In this document: positions 54,624-62,139 of the stretch, one piece after another
How positions within the stretch are numbered: position 1 is the stretch's first letter
Layout of the letters: each line of letters begins with the position of its first letter
Source of the DNA: Streptosporangiaceae bacterium
GTDB taxonomy: Bacteria; Actinomycetota; Actinomycetes; Streptosporangiales; Streptosporangiaceae
Length of the DNA: 64,000 bases
Direction: 5' to 3'
Assembly (NCBI GenBank): GCA_025964695.1
Contig: JAOPYK010000249.1
Coordinates: 1 to 64,000, forward strand
Notes under the pieces: model-generated
What the model was told of the DNA's origin: nothing
What the model saw: only the letters and a program-made list of their open reading frames with translations
Database searches by the model: none
Program-made: the position numbers and the translations under genes

Positions 54624-57326
54624 ATGGCGTCCCGCCAGCAGTCGATCAAAGTAAAGATCATCCTGTTGCTGGTCGTGCCACTGGCAGCTCTCCTGGTGCT
54701 GTGGGTGTTCGCGGCGAGCGGCAGCTTCAGTGACACCATGGTCCTGCTGAAGGCCAAGAGCATGGACACCAAGGTCATCCGGCCCACCCAGACGCTGATC
54801 ACCGCGCTCCAGCAGGAACGACGTCTGTCCATCGCAGCATTGGGCGCCGGCCACGAGGCGGATCGTTCGGCTCTGACCGCGCAGCGAGTCCGGACCAACG
54901 CGGCCCGGGCCACCCTCCAGCACAACGTCGTGGACGGCGGTCTGCGGAACGGCCTCTCGGCCGACCTGACGCGGCAGATGGACGGCCTGTCCGGCCGCCT
55001 CGGTGAGCTCGACGCTCTGCGCGGAGCGGTGGACATGACGGCGATCGCCCGGTCGAACGTGCTCAGCGAGTTCGACTCGCTCATCGACACGGCCTTCGGG
55101 ATCTACAACGCGGTGTCGACCGGCAATGCCCAGATCGCGCGGGAGGCACGGACCCTGACCTCGCTCGGCCGAGCCCGGGAGGTGCTCTCCCGGGAGGACG
55201 CGATGGTCACCGGCGCGCTGGCGTCCCGCCGGATCACGCCCGCCGAACGCGACGCGATCGCCGAGCTCGTGGGTTCCCAGCGGTTCGAGTACGACGAGAC
55301 CGTTCCCGAGCTGGACCCGGCCGACCGGGGACCCTTCCAGCAGTTCATCGCCTCCCCGGAGTTCCTGCGGTTCCGGGCGCTCGAGGACGTGCTCGTGCGC
55401 GGCGGCAAGTCCGAGCGCCCGCCCGTGAAGGCGGCCGCGTGGGACGCGGCGGCCCCTCAGATCCTCGACAGGTTCAACGAGCTCGGGCTGCGGGCGACCG
55501 ACCACACCGCCGAGCGTGCGCGCAGCATCGCGATCAGCGTGCTGGTGCGGCTCGCCCTGACCGGGGGGCTGGGGCTCATCGCGCTCATCGCCTCGGTCGT
55601 CATCGCCGTGCGGATCGCCCGCAAGGTGATCGGTGAGGTCAGGACCCTGTCCGGTGCGGTCGAGGAGTTCACCACTGATCGACTGCCGGCGCTCGCTGAG
55701 CGGGTGCGGCAGGGTGAGCCGATCGAGGAGGACGAGACGGCCACGCAACAGGCCTACACCGTCCGCGAGATCGACCGGCTCTCCGGAGCCTTCGACGACG
55801 CCCGGCAGGCCGTCGTGGCCGGGGCCCGCAGTGAGGCCGCCGCCCGTAAGGGCGTCAGCGAGGTCTTCGTCAACCTGGCCCGCAGGAACCAGGCACTGCT
55901 GCACCGCCAGCTCGGGCTGCTGGACGCCATGGAGCGGCGGGTCGAGGACCCGCAGGAACTCGACGAGCTGTTCCGGCTGGACCACCTCGCGACCTGCATG
56001 CGACGGCACGCGGAAGGACTGGTCATCCTGGCCGGCCGGACCGCGGGCCGGACCTGGCGTACCCCGGTGCCGCTCATCGACGTGGTCCGAGGCGCGGTCG
56101 CCGAGGTCGAGGACTACACCCGGGTGCAGGTGCTGCCCATGCCGCGCGCCGCCCTGACCGGTACGGCCGTGGCCGACACCATCCACCTGCTCGCCGAGCT
56201 CATCGAGAACGCCGCGATGTTCTCCCCGCCCCAGGCGCCCGTCCAGGTCACCGGGCACGCCGTGCCCAACGGGTTCGTCGTTGAGGTCGAGGACCGCGGG
56301 CTGGGGATGAACGCGAACCTCCTGGCGGATCTCAACGGGCGGCTCGCCGAAGCGGCCGAGTTCGACCTGTTCGACAGTGCCCGGCTCGGCGTGTTCGTCG
56401 TCGCGCGGCTGGCTCACCGGCATGACGTCAAGGTCGCCCTGCGTCCTTCCCCGTACGGCGGGACCACGGCCATCGTGTTCATCCCCGCCACGCTGATCGT
56501 GAGCGAGAACCTGGTCATCCCGGCGCCGGTGGCCGAGGTGGCCGAGGTGGCCGACGGCACGGAGGGCCTGAAGACCATCTCGGTGGCGCCCGACCCGGTG
56601 GAGGTCATCGACGCGGTCGACTCCACGGTGCCGTCCTTCATCATCGACGCCGCCCGCAAGCCCGAGGAGGGCGCGCCACAGGACCGTGCGCTTCCGGACC
56701 GCACGGCCGCGGCCCGGGCGCCACAGGACCGTGCGCCACAGAACCGTGCGCCACAGGACCGTGCGCCACAGGACCGTGCGCGACAGGACCGTGCGCGACA
56801 GGACCGTGCGGCTGCGGGCCGTACCGCGGCTGCCGGTGGGCTCGCGGAGCGCCCGCCGGTGAGCCGTAAGCCCGCTGGGGGGGTCCCGGCGGACGGATCC
56901 GGGGCCGAGGCCGGCACCCATCTGGGAATGCCCCGGCGCAGACGCAAGGCGGCCGAGCCGGACGGGCAGCCGGCCACGGCCGGCACCGGACCGGGGGCCG
57001 GAGCCCCCGCCGGGTCCGGCACCCCGGCGGACGGCCAGGACACCCATCTGGGGATGCCGAAACGTACTCGTCAGGCCAGTCTCGCCCCACAGCTGCGCAG
57101 TGACTCATGGGAGCCTACGGAAGATGAAGTGAAAAACGATTCGGGGTCTGACCGATCACCCGAAGACCTACGCGCGAGAATGGCGGCCATGCAGAGCGGC
57201 TGGCAGCGAGGACGCATCGTCGCCGAACCGGCGACCGGCCCGGTGGCCGAGCAGCCGGCCGGCCGATCGTCGGAGGTCCCGGTGGGACCAGCGGTGCGGT
57301 CGGCGAAAGAGGAGGACACCCCATGA
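54624..57326 (+). CDS. cvnA: Conservon sensor histidine kinase-like protein CvnA
   Basis: A 900-residue membrane protein: TM1 (IILLLVVPLAALLVLWVFAA, about 12-31), an extracellular nitrate/nitrite-sensing-like helical domain, TM2 (about 304-332), a HAMP-like stretch, then HATPase_c (ELIENAAMFSPP near 523; EDRGLGMN near 555). The tail has six APQDR-type repeats and two HLGMPKR-like motifs before the conserved LAPQLR. It heads cvnABCD, a membrane complex likened to eukaryotic G-protein-coupled receptors. ATG 54624; the stop overlaps cvnB. Confidence 0.9.
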   Translation: MASRQQSIKVKIILLLVVPLAALLVLWVFAASGSFSDTMVLLKAKSMDTKVIRPTQTLITALQQERRLSIAALGAGHEADRSALTAQRVRTNAARATLQHNVVDGGLRNGLSADLTRQMDGLSGRLGELDALRGAVDMTAIARSNVLSEFDSLIDTAFGIYNAVSTGNAQIAREARTLTSLGRAREVLSREDAMVTGALASRRITPAERDAIAELVGSQRFEYDETVPELDPADRGPFQQFIASPEFLRFRALEDVLVRGGKSERPPVKAAAWDAAAPQILDRFNELGLRATDHTAERARSIAISVLVRLALTGGLGLIALIASVVIAVRIARKVIGEVRTLSGAVEEFTTDRLPALAERVRQGEPIEEDETATQQAYTVREIDRLSGAFDDARQAVVAGARSEAAARKGVSEVFVNLARRNQALLHRQLGLLDAMERRVEDPQELDELFRLDHLATCMRRHAEGLVILAGRTAGRTWRTPVPLIDVVRGAVAEVEDYTRVQVLPMPRAALTGTAVADTIHLLAELIENAAMFSPPQAPVQVTGHAVPNGFVVEVEDRGLGMNANLLADLNGRLAEAAEFDLFDSARLGVFVVARLAHRHDVKVALRPSPYGGTTAIVFIPATLIVSENLVIPAPVAEVAEVADGTEGLKTISVAPDPVEVIDAVDSTVPSFIIDAARKPEEGAPQDRALPDRTAAARAPQDRAPQNRAPQDRAPQDRARQDRARQDRAAAGRTAAAGGLAERPPVSRKPAGGVPADGSGAEAGTHLGMPRRRRKAAEPDGQPATAGTGPGAGAPAGSGTPADGQDTHLGMPKRTRQASLAPQLRSDSWEPTEDEVKNDSGSDRSPEDLRARMAAMQSGWQRGRIVAEPATGPVAEQPAGRSSEVPVGPAVRSAKEEDTP
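56721..56810 (+). repeat. Six 15-bp tandem coding repeats in cvnA
   Basis: GCCACAGGACCGTGC or its GCG variant repeats six times with no gap, encoding (A)PQDR/RQDR pentapeptides in the disordered tail. One unit has AGAACC in place of AGGACC. Copy-number variation between strains is likely. Confidence 0.9.
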
Positions 57327-57739
57327 CAGAGGTATCGAGCCCGACCGGTGAGCTCAACTGGCTGCTCGACGGGCTGGTCGACCGGGTGGCGCACGTACGC
57401 CATGGGGTGGTGCTCTCCAGCGACGGCCTGCGGATCGCCTCTTCCCGCGCGCTGAGCCGCGAGGACGCCGAACACCTGGCGGCGGTCGCCTCGGGTTTCC
57501 AGAGCCTCGCCCGGGGTGCCGGCCAGCAGTTCGGTGGCGGATCGGTCCGTCAGACGATCGTGGAGATGGAGTCGGCCTTCCTGTTCGTGACGGCGGCGGG
57601 CCAGGGCGCCTGTCTCGCGGTCCTGGCCGGCGCGGAGGCGGACGTCGGGGTCATCGCCTACGAGATGGCCATGCTCGTCACCCGAGTCGGCCGCCATCTG
57701 TCGGCACACCCGCGGACCGCCGAGCGTGGCGGTGAGTGA
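57323..57739 (+). CDS. cvnB: Conservon roadblock/LC7 protein CvnB
   Basis: A 138-residue roadblock/LC7 protein (ELNWLLDGLVDRVAHVRHGVVLSSDGLRIASS ... GACLAVLAGAEADVGVIAYEMAMLVTRVG). In conservons it is thought to act like the MglB-type GTPase-activating partner of the CvnD G-protein. ATG 57323 overlaps the cvnA stop (ATGA). Confidence 0.93.
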   Translation: MTEVSSPTGELNWLLDGLVDRVAHVRHGVVLSSDGLRIASSRALSREDAEHLAAVASGFQSLARGAGQQFGGGSVRQTIVEMESAFLFVTAAGQGACLAVLAGAEADVGVIAYEMAMLVTRVGRHLSAHPRTAERGGE

Positions 57740-58116
57740 GGATGGAGTCGCCGGAGCACGAGTGGATAGACGAGGCGGCCGGCCCGGTCGTTCGTCCGTA
57801 CGCGGTGACCGGCGGCCGGACCGAGCATGGCGCCAGTGACTTCGACCTGATCGCAATCGTCGAGACCGCCGACGTCGCGCTGCCGGACTCCCTGGCGCTC
57901 GGACCGGAACAGGAGCGCATCCTGGTGCTCTGCCTGGCTCCCCTGTCGGTGGCCGAGGTCGCGGCGGAAACGGACCTCGCCGTAGGCGTCGTCCGGGTTC
58001 TGCTCGCCGACCTGCTCGACCACGGACTCATCCTCGTACGTCAGCCCGCGCCGGTGGCTCAGTTCCCCAGCGTGGGCGTGCTCAAGGAAGTGATCGATGG
58101 ACTCCATGCGCTCTGA
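57736..58116 (+). CDS. cvnC: Conservon DUF742 protein CvnC
   Basis: A 126-residue DUF742 protein with VVRPYAVTGGRTEHGASDFDLIAIVETAD, EQERILVLCLAPLSVAEVAAETDLAVGVVRVLLADLLDHGLI, a winged-helix-like pattern. GTG 57736 overlaps the cvnB stop; ATG 57742 is the alternative. Its end overlaps cvnD by 20 bases. Confidence 0.92.
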   Translation: MRMESPEHEWIDEAAGPVVRPYAVTGGRTEHGASDFDLIAIVETADVALPDSLALGPEQERILVLCLAPLSVAEVAAETDLAVGVVRVLLADLLDHGLILVRQPAPVAQFPSVGVLKEVIDGLHAL

Positions 58117-58687
58117 CCCGGGCGCCTCGCTTGCGGTCAAGATTCTGATCGCCGGCGGCTTCGGTGTCGGCAAGACCACCTTCGTCGGCTCCGTCAGCGA
58201 CATCCGTCCGCTCCGTACCGAGGAGCGGCTCACCGAGAAGAGCATCGGCGTCGACGACACGGCGTTCGTCGAACAGAAGACGACCACCACTGTGGCGATG
58301 GACTTCGGCCGGGCCTCGCTGCGCACCGGCCTCAGCCTGTACCTGTTCGGCACGCCGGGACAGGACCGGTTCTGGTTCATGTGGGACGAACTCGCCCAGG
58401 GGGCCCTCGGCGCGATCGTGCTGGTGGACACCCGGCGGCTGGGCGATTGCTTCGCGTCCATCGACTACTTCGAACGGCGCGGGCTGCCATTCATCATCGC
58501 GGTGAACTGCTTTGACGGTGCGGCCCGCGTCGACCCCCGTGATGTGCGCATCGCGCTGGACCTGGAGCCCGACGTGCCGATCGTGCTGTGCGACGTGCGG
58601 CAGAAGGAGTCGGCCAAGCAGGCCCTCATCTCGCTGGTCGAGCACGTCATGAGCTCGATCAGCCGCCGATCGGCCCCGGTGTCCTAG
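58097..58687 (+). CDS. cvnD: Conservon small GTPase CvnD
   Basis: A 196-residue MglA-like GTPase with G1 AGGFGVGKTTFV, G3 FGTPGQDRF and G4 NCFDG. It is the G-protein of the conservon and probably cycles at the membrane with CvnA and CvnB. ATG 58097 lies inside the cvnC 3' end. Its TAG stop shares CTAG with the stop of the cupin gene on the other strand. No cytochrome P450 gene follows, unlike some conservons. Confidence 0.93.
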   Translation: MDSMRSDPGASLAVKILIAGGFGVGKTTFVGSVSDIRPLRTEERLTEKSIGVDDTAFVEQKTTTTVAMDFGRASLRTGLSLYLFGTPGQDRFWFMWDELAQGALGAIVLVDTRRLGDCFASIDYFERRGLPFIIAVNCFDGAARVDPRDVRIALDLEPDVPIVLCDVRQKESAKQALISLVEHVMSSISRRSAPVS

Positions 58688-59379
58688 ACCACCCGGAAGT
58701 CGGCGAAGTCGAAGCCGGGTGAGACGACGCAGCTGACGAGGACCTCCTCGTCGGCTGCGGGCCGGGCGGCCTGCCAGACCCCCGCCGGGACCAAGGCCTG
58801 CGGGTGATGGCCGCGCTCGAGCTCGGGGCCGAGCGTGATGGTCCGCAGGGCGTCGTCGCCCGGCCGTGCCGGGGTCTCACCGTCGCCTCCGAGCAGAAGC
58901 GTCAGCGGGCCGCCGCGATGCCAGAACCACATCTCGTCGGAGCGGACCAGATGCCAGACCGACTCTTCGCCGGGCGGCAGCAGGAAATAGATGCCGGTGG
59001 CACTGACCCGCTCGCCCGGAAAGCCCGGCGGGGTGAACCGGGGATGGGTCGCCCAGGTCTCACGGAACCAGCCGCCCTCGGGATGCGGCAGCAGATCCAG
59101 GTTCGCGGCAACGGCGGGCCGGCGCAGTAGCGCGACGTGTCGCCCCTCGGGACTCCGGCGGGCGTACCGCACCTCGGCGACCTGCCCGCGGTCGATGACG
59201 CCGGCGGGGACCGGCACCGGATCCAGGGTCAGCACGACGGCCTGGCCGCCGCCGGCGAACATCTCATCGGCGATGGCGAGCGCCGACGTGTCGTCGGGTG
59301 CCCAGGCGGACTCGTCGCCGAGCACGAACCGCGCCTCGGGCCGGGTCTGCCAGGCGTCGAGGGTGGTGAGCAGCAGCAT
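58684..59379 (-). CDS. DUF952-like plus cupin_5 (DUF985) fusion protein
   Basis: A 231-residue protein in two parts. Residues 1-85 (MLLLTTLDAWQTRPEARFVLG ... AVVLTLDPVPV) resemble a DUF952 fold. Residues 90-231 (ANLDLLPHPEGGWFRETWATHPRF, IYFLLPPGEESVWHLVRSDEMWFWHRGGPLTL, VSCVVSPGFDFADFRVV) are a cupin_5/DUF985 barrel with the expected His and Glu ligands. Start ATG 59379. The tail-to-tail overlap with cvnD is 4 bases. Substrate unknown; cupin_5 proteins may be sugar or small-acid binding. Confidence 0.78.
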   Translation of the reverse strand: MLLLTTLDAWQTRPEARFVLGDESAWAPDDTSALAIADEMFAGGGQAVVLTLDPVPVPAGVIDRGQVAEVRYARRSPEGRHVALLRRPAVAANLDLLPHPEGGWFRETWATHPRFTPPGFPGERVSATGIYFLLPPGEESVWHLVRSDEMWFWHRGGPLTLLLGGDGETPARPGDDALRTITLGPELERGHHPQALVPAGVWQAARPAADEEVLVSCVVSPGFDFADFRVV

Positions 59380-59440
59380 TCACCCAGCCTAGCCGTGCCG
59401 ATCTTGCCGGGCGGGCCGCGGCACTCCGTTCGGCCGGCGC

Positions 59441-61585
59441 TCAGTACCAGTCCGGATGACCGATGTCCTTGCCCGCGGGGGCGATGGCCTGCTCGTCCTT
59501 GCGGTCGGCTCGTATCGCCCAGATCCGCGGGTGCTCGGTGTTGCCCCGTACGAAGGCGATCCAGTCCCCGTTCTTCGACCAGTTGGGGTCCATGTCGCGG
59601 GTGGAGTCCGGCGTGAGCTGCGTCTTGCCCTTGCCGTCGGCACCGATGACCCAGATGTGCCTGTCGGTCTGGTTCGGCTGGTCGGTGTAGGCGATCTTGG
59701 AACAGTCCGGCGACCACGCGGGGTCGTTGACGCTGTGGTTCTCGTGGGTCACCTGGGTCCACTCGCCGCCCGCCGTCGCGGCGTCCGTCGTGTAGATCTG
59801 CTGGGTGCCGCCCTTGTCGCTCCAGAACGCCAGCCGGTTCCCGCACCAGGCCGGGTCGTCCTTCTGGAAGCCGTCCGTGGTGAGCTGCTTCGAGGACTTG
59901 GGGTCGCCGAGGGTGACCACATAGATCTGGTTCACCGAGCCTTGTTTGCCCACCCCCGCGATCTGGTCGCCCTTCGGCGACCAGGCCACCCGGTTCTTGC
60001 CGGCCAGCTGGTCGGTGACCAGGACATCGCCGGAGCCGTTCGCGTTCATCACCCGGAGTTCGGCGCCGTTGCCGGTGTAGCGGGTGAAGGCGATGTGCTG
60101 GTGATCCGGTGACCACTGGGGGAGGATGTCGCACTTGCCCGGGGCGTCGAGCAGCACCGTGGCCACGCTCGCCTTCGGCGTCAGCAGGCCGATGTTCCCG
60201 TGACAGTCCTGGGGCCAGCCCGGCTGCCTGTCGACGCGTACCAGAAGCGGGTCGCCCGGCAGGGCCGCGGGCGCAGCCGATGCCGCGGGCGCAGCCGGTC
60301 CCGCCGACGTCGTGGTCTTGGGCGTGCTGCCCGAGCTGAGGATCAGTCCGCCGGTGACCGCCCCGGCCGCGAGGATGGCCGCCACCGCGGCCGCCAGCAG
60401 CGCCCGCCGCCTGCCCCGGCCCGGTGGCCTGAAGGGCGGAGCCGCCGGTGGGCGTCCATGAGGCGGTCCGGCCGGCAGGGTGGGCGCCTCGACGAGGTTG
60501 GTCGCGGCGGCCTCGTGGCCCGGAGAGCCCTGGACCGGATCGGTGCGCGCGGATCCGTAGCCGGCCGGCCCCGGAGCCGGCCCCGGAGCCGGCGTCGGCG
60601 CCGAGGCGGGCACCGGGTACGGCGCCGGGCCGCCGGGGGAGGGGCGTCGTTCCTGAGTCGGCTCCTGGGCGGGATGCCTCTCATCCCGCGGCGCGGGTGA
60701 CATCGGCGGCTGCCAGGAGGGAGTGAGCGTGCCCAGCACCGCGGCTTCGGCACTCTCACCGCCGACCATGGTGAGCAGCAGATCCTTGGCGCTGGGACGG
60801 TTGCGCGGGGTCTTGTCCAGTGCGGCCCGCACCAGCCGGTCCAGCGGGGCGGGCAACGCGCCCACCTGGGGATCGCCGTGCACCAGCCGGGCCGCCATGA
60901 TCGAGAGATCGCCACGGCCGAACGGGTTGATGCCGTTCGCGGCGTACGCGACCAGGCACCCCCACGCGAAGATGTCCACGCCGGTGGTCACCGGCTGCTG
61001 CAGGATCTGCTCCGGCGCCATCCAGCCGGGACTGCCGACCAGCTGCCCGGTCATCGTGTGGCTGGAGGCCGCGTCCAGTGCCCGGGCGATGCCGAAGTCT
61101 ATGACCCGGGGCCCGGAGAAGGACAGCAGCACGTTGGCGGGCTTGAGATCGCGGTGGATCAGCCCCGCCGAGTGGATGGCGACCAGGCCGGCAGCCACCC
61201 CGACCGCGACCCCCTGCAGCATGCCCGGGGACAGCCCGCCGTTCTCGTTGACGTACTCCAGCAGTGAGACCCCGTCGATGAACTCGGTCACCATGTAGGC
61301 ACGGCCGTCGGACTCGCCATGGTCGAGCACCTGCGCGGTGCAGAAGGAGGCCACCCGCTGGGCGTTGGCCACCTCGTCCTGGAAGCGCGCGACGAACCCC
61401 GCGTCCCGCGCGAGCTCCGGCCGGACCACCTTCACCGCGACGTTGCGGCCGTCCGGTGCGCGGCCGAGATAGACGGCGCCCATGCCACCCTCGCCGATCC
61501 GCCCGACGATCGTGTACGACCCCACGCGCTCGGGATCCTGGGGCAGCAGGGGTCCCGCCGACCCCGTACGCCGCTGACTGTCCAC
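59441..61585 (-). CDS. Membrane Ser/Thr protein kinase with TolB-like sensor domain
   Basis: A 714-residue receptor kinase. The cytoplasmic kinase domain has the P-loop GRIGEGGMG (about 29-36), K52, HRDLKPANVLL (near 142), DFG (near 162) and APEQ. A long Pro/Ala-rich juxtamembrane region precedes TM (about 395-417). The extracellular part is a TolB/WD40-like propeller with WSPDHQHIAFTRY, WSPKGDQIAGV and WSKNGDWIAFV repeats. GTG 61585 follows GGAGAGG; ATG 61624 is possible. It probably senses a surface ligand or cell-wall state. Confidence 0.92.
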   Translation of the reverse strand: MDSQRRTGSAGPLLPQDPERVGSYTIVGRIGEGGMGAVYLGRAPDGRNVAVKVVRPELARDAGFVARFQDEVANAQRVASFCTAQVLDHGESDGRAYMVTEFIDGVSLLEYVNENGGLSPGMLQGVAVGVAAGLVAIHSAGLIHRDLKPANVLLSFSGPRVIDFGIARALDAASSHTMTGQLVGSPGWMAPEQILQQPVTTGVDIFAWGCLVAYAANGINPFGRGDLSIMAARLVHGDPQVGALPAPLDRLVRAALDKTPRNRPSAKDLLLTMVGGESAEAAVLGTLTPSWQPPMSPAPRDERHPAQEPTQERRPSPGGPAPYPVPASAPTPAPGPAPGPAGYGSARTDPVQGSPGHEAAATNLVEAPTLPAGPPHGRPPAAPPFRPPGRGRRRALLAAAVAAILAAGAVTGGLILSSGSTPKTTTSAGPAAPAASAAPAALPGDPLLVRVDRQPGWPQDCHGNIGLLTPKASVATVLLDAPGKCDILPQWSPDHQHIAFTRYTGNGAELRVMNANGSGDVLVTDQLAGKNRVAWSPKGDQIAGVGKQGSVNQIYVVTLGDPKSSKQLTTDGFQKDDPAWCGNRLAFWSDKGGTQQIYTTDAATAGGEWTQVTHENHSVNDPAWSPDCSKIAYTDQPNQTDRHIWVIGADGKGKTQLTPDSTRDMDPNWSKNGDWIAFVRGNTEHPRIWAIRADRKDEQAIAPAGKDIGHPDWY

Positions 61586-61650
61586 CCGCAGGTCACCTCT
61601 CCACGCCAGCTGATTCGACCGCATTGTCGCGGCTTTCAGTCTGGCAGTCG

Positions 61651-61676
61651 CTACAAGCCGCAGATACGGCTTGTAG
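61651..61676. promoter_or_regulatory. Perfect 10-bp-arm inverted repeat upstream of the kinase gene
   Basis: CTACAAGCCG-N6-CGGCTTGTAG lies 66-91 bases upstream of GTG 61585. The position and symmetry fit an operator, but it could also form an RNA hairpin in the kinase leader. Confidence 0.5.
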
Positions 61677-61958
61677 TCGTTATCAAAGGATGAACCGGTC
61701 GTCCTGTCCAGACATCCTCCGTGGAGCTATGACGTGGCCGGAGGCCGGGGAGTTCGCCGTCCGCCTGCGCCGCATCCGGCGGTTCCGCGCCGCGCCGGTG
61801 CGGTCGGCCGTCCGTTGACGACTCAGCCGGAGGCGCGCCGGATGACGCGCAGTGATTCGCCGAGGTCCACACGGACCCCGCCCCGAACGGGCCCGTCATC
61901 GTCGTGCACGGTTTCGCCTACAAGGGTTCCGTCGACGCGCGGACCAGCCCCGCGGATT

Positions 61959-61999
61959 CCTGACAGCCGCTTTCCCTAATTGTCGTACCCTGACAGCCG
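61959..61999. repeat. Two 11-bp direct repeats, 30 bp apart
   Basis: CCTGACAGCCG occurs at 61959-61969 and 61989-61999, three helical turns apart, about 140-180 bases upstream of the Asp-box gene start. This could be an activator or sigma-associated element for that gene. Confidence 0.4.
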
Positions 62000-62139
62000 G
62001 TTTTTGTGGCGGTATGGGCTGGTCTGCGAGACGATTTGCCGTTGATCAAGCAGACATGCGACGGCGATCAGGGCCGGCGCGCTTTCATGGACGCAAAGGC
62101 CTCCTCGCGGGGAGGTGCGGTGGGGAGGGCGGCGTAAGC

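Larger units (their letters stand above)
61586..62139. other. Intergenic region between divergent kinase and Asp-box genes
   Basis: This 554-base gap holds the inverted repeat at 61651-61676 and two 11-bp copies of CCTGACAGCCG at 61959 and 61989. Short frames such as a 29-codon one starting at 61729 have weak support. Promoters for both divergent genes should lie here. Confidence 0.6.

Noticed and set aside
61729-61818. 29-codon frame between the kinase and Asp-box genes
   Set aside because: Arg-rich composition, weak ribosome binding site and no resemblance to known peptides; likely chance.
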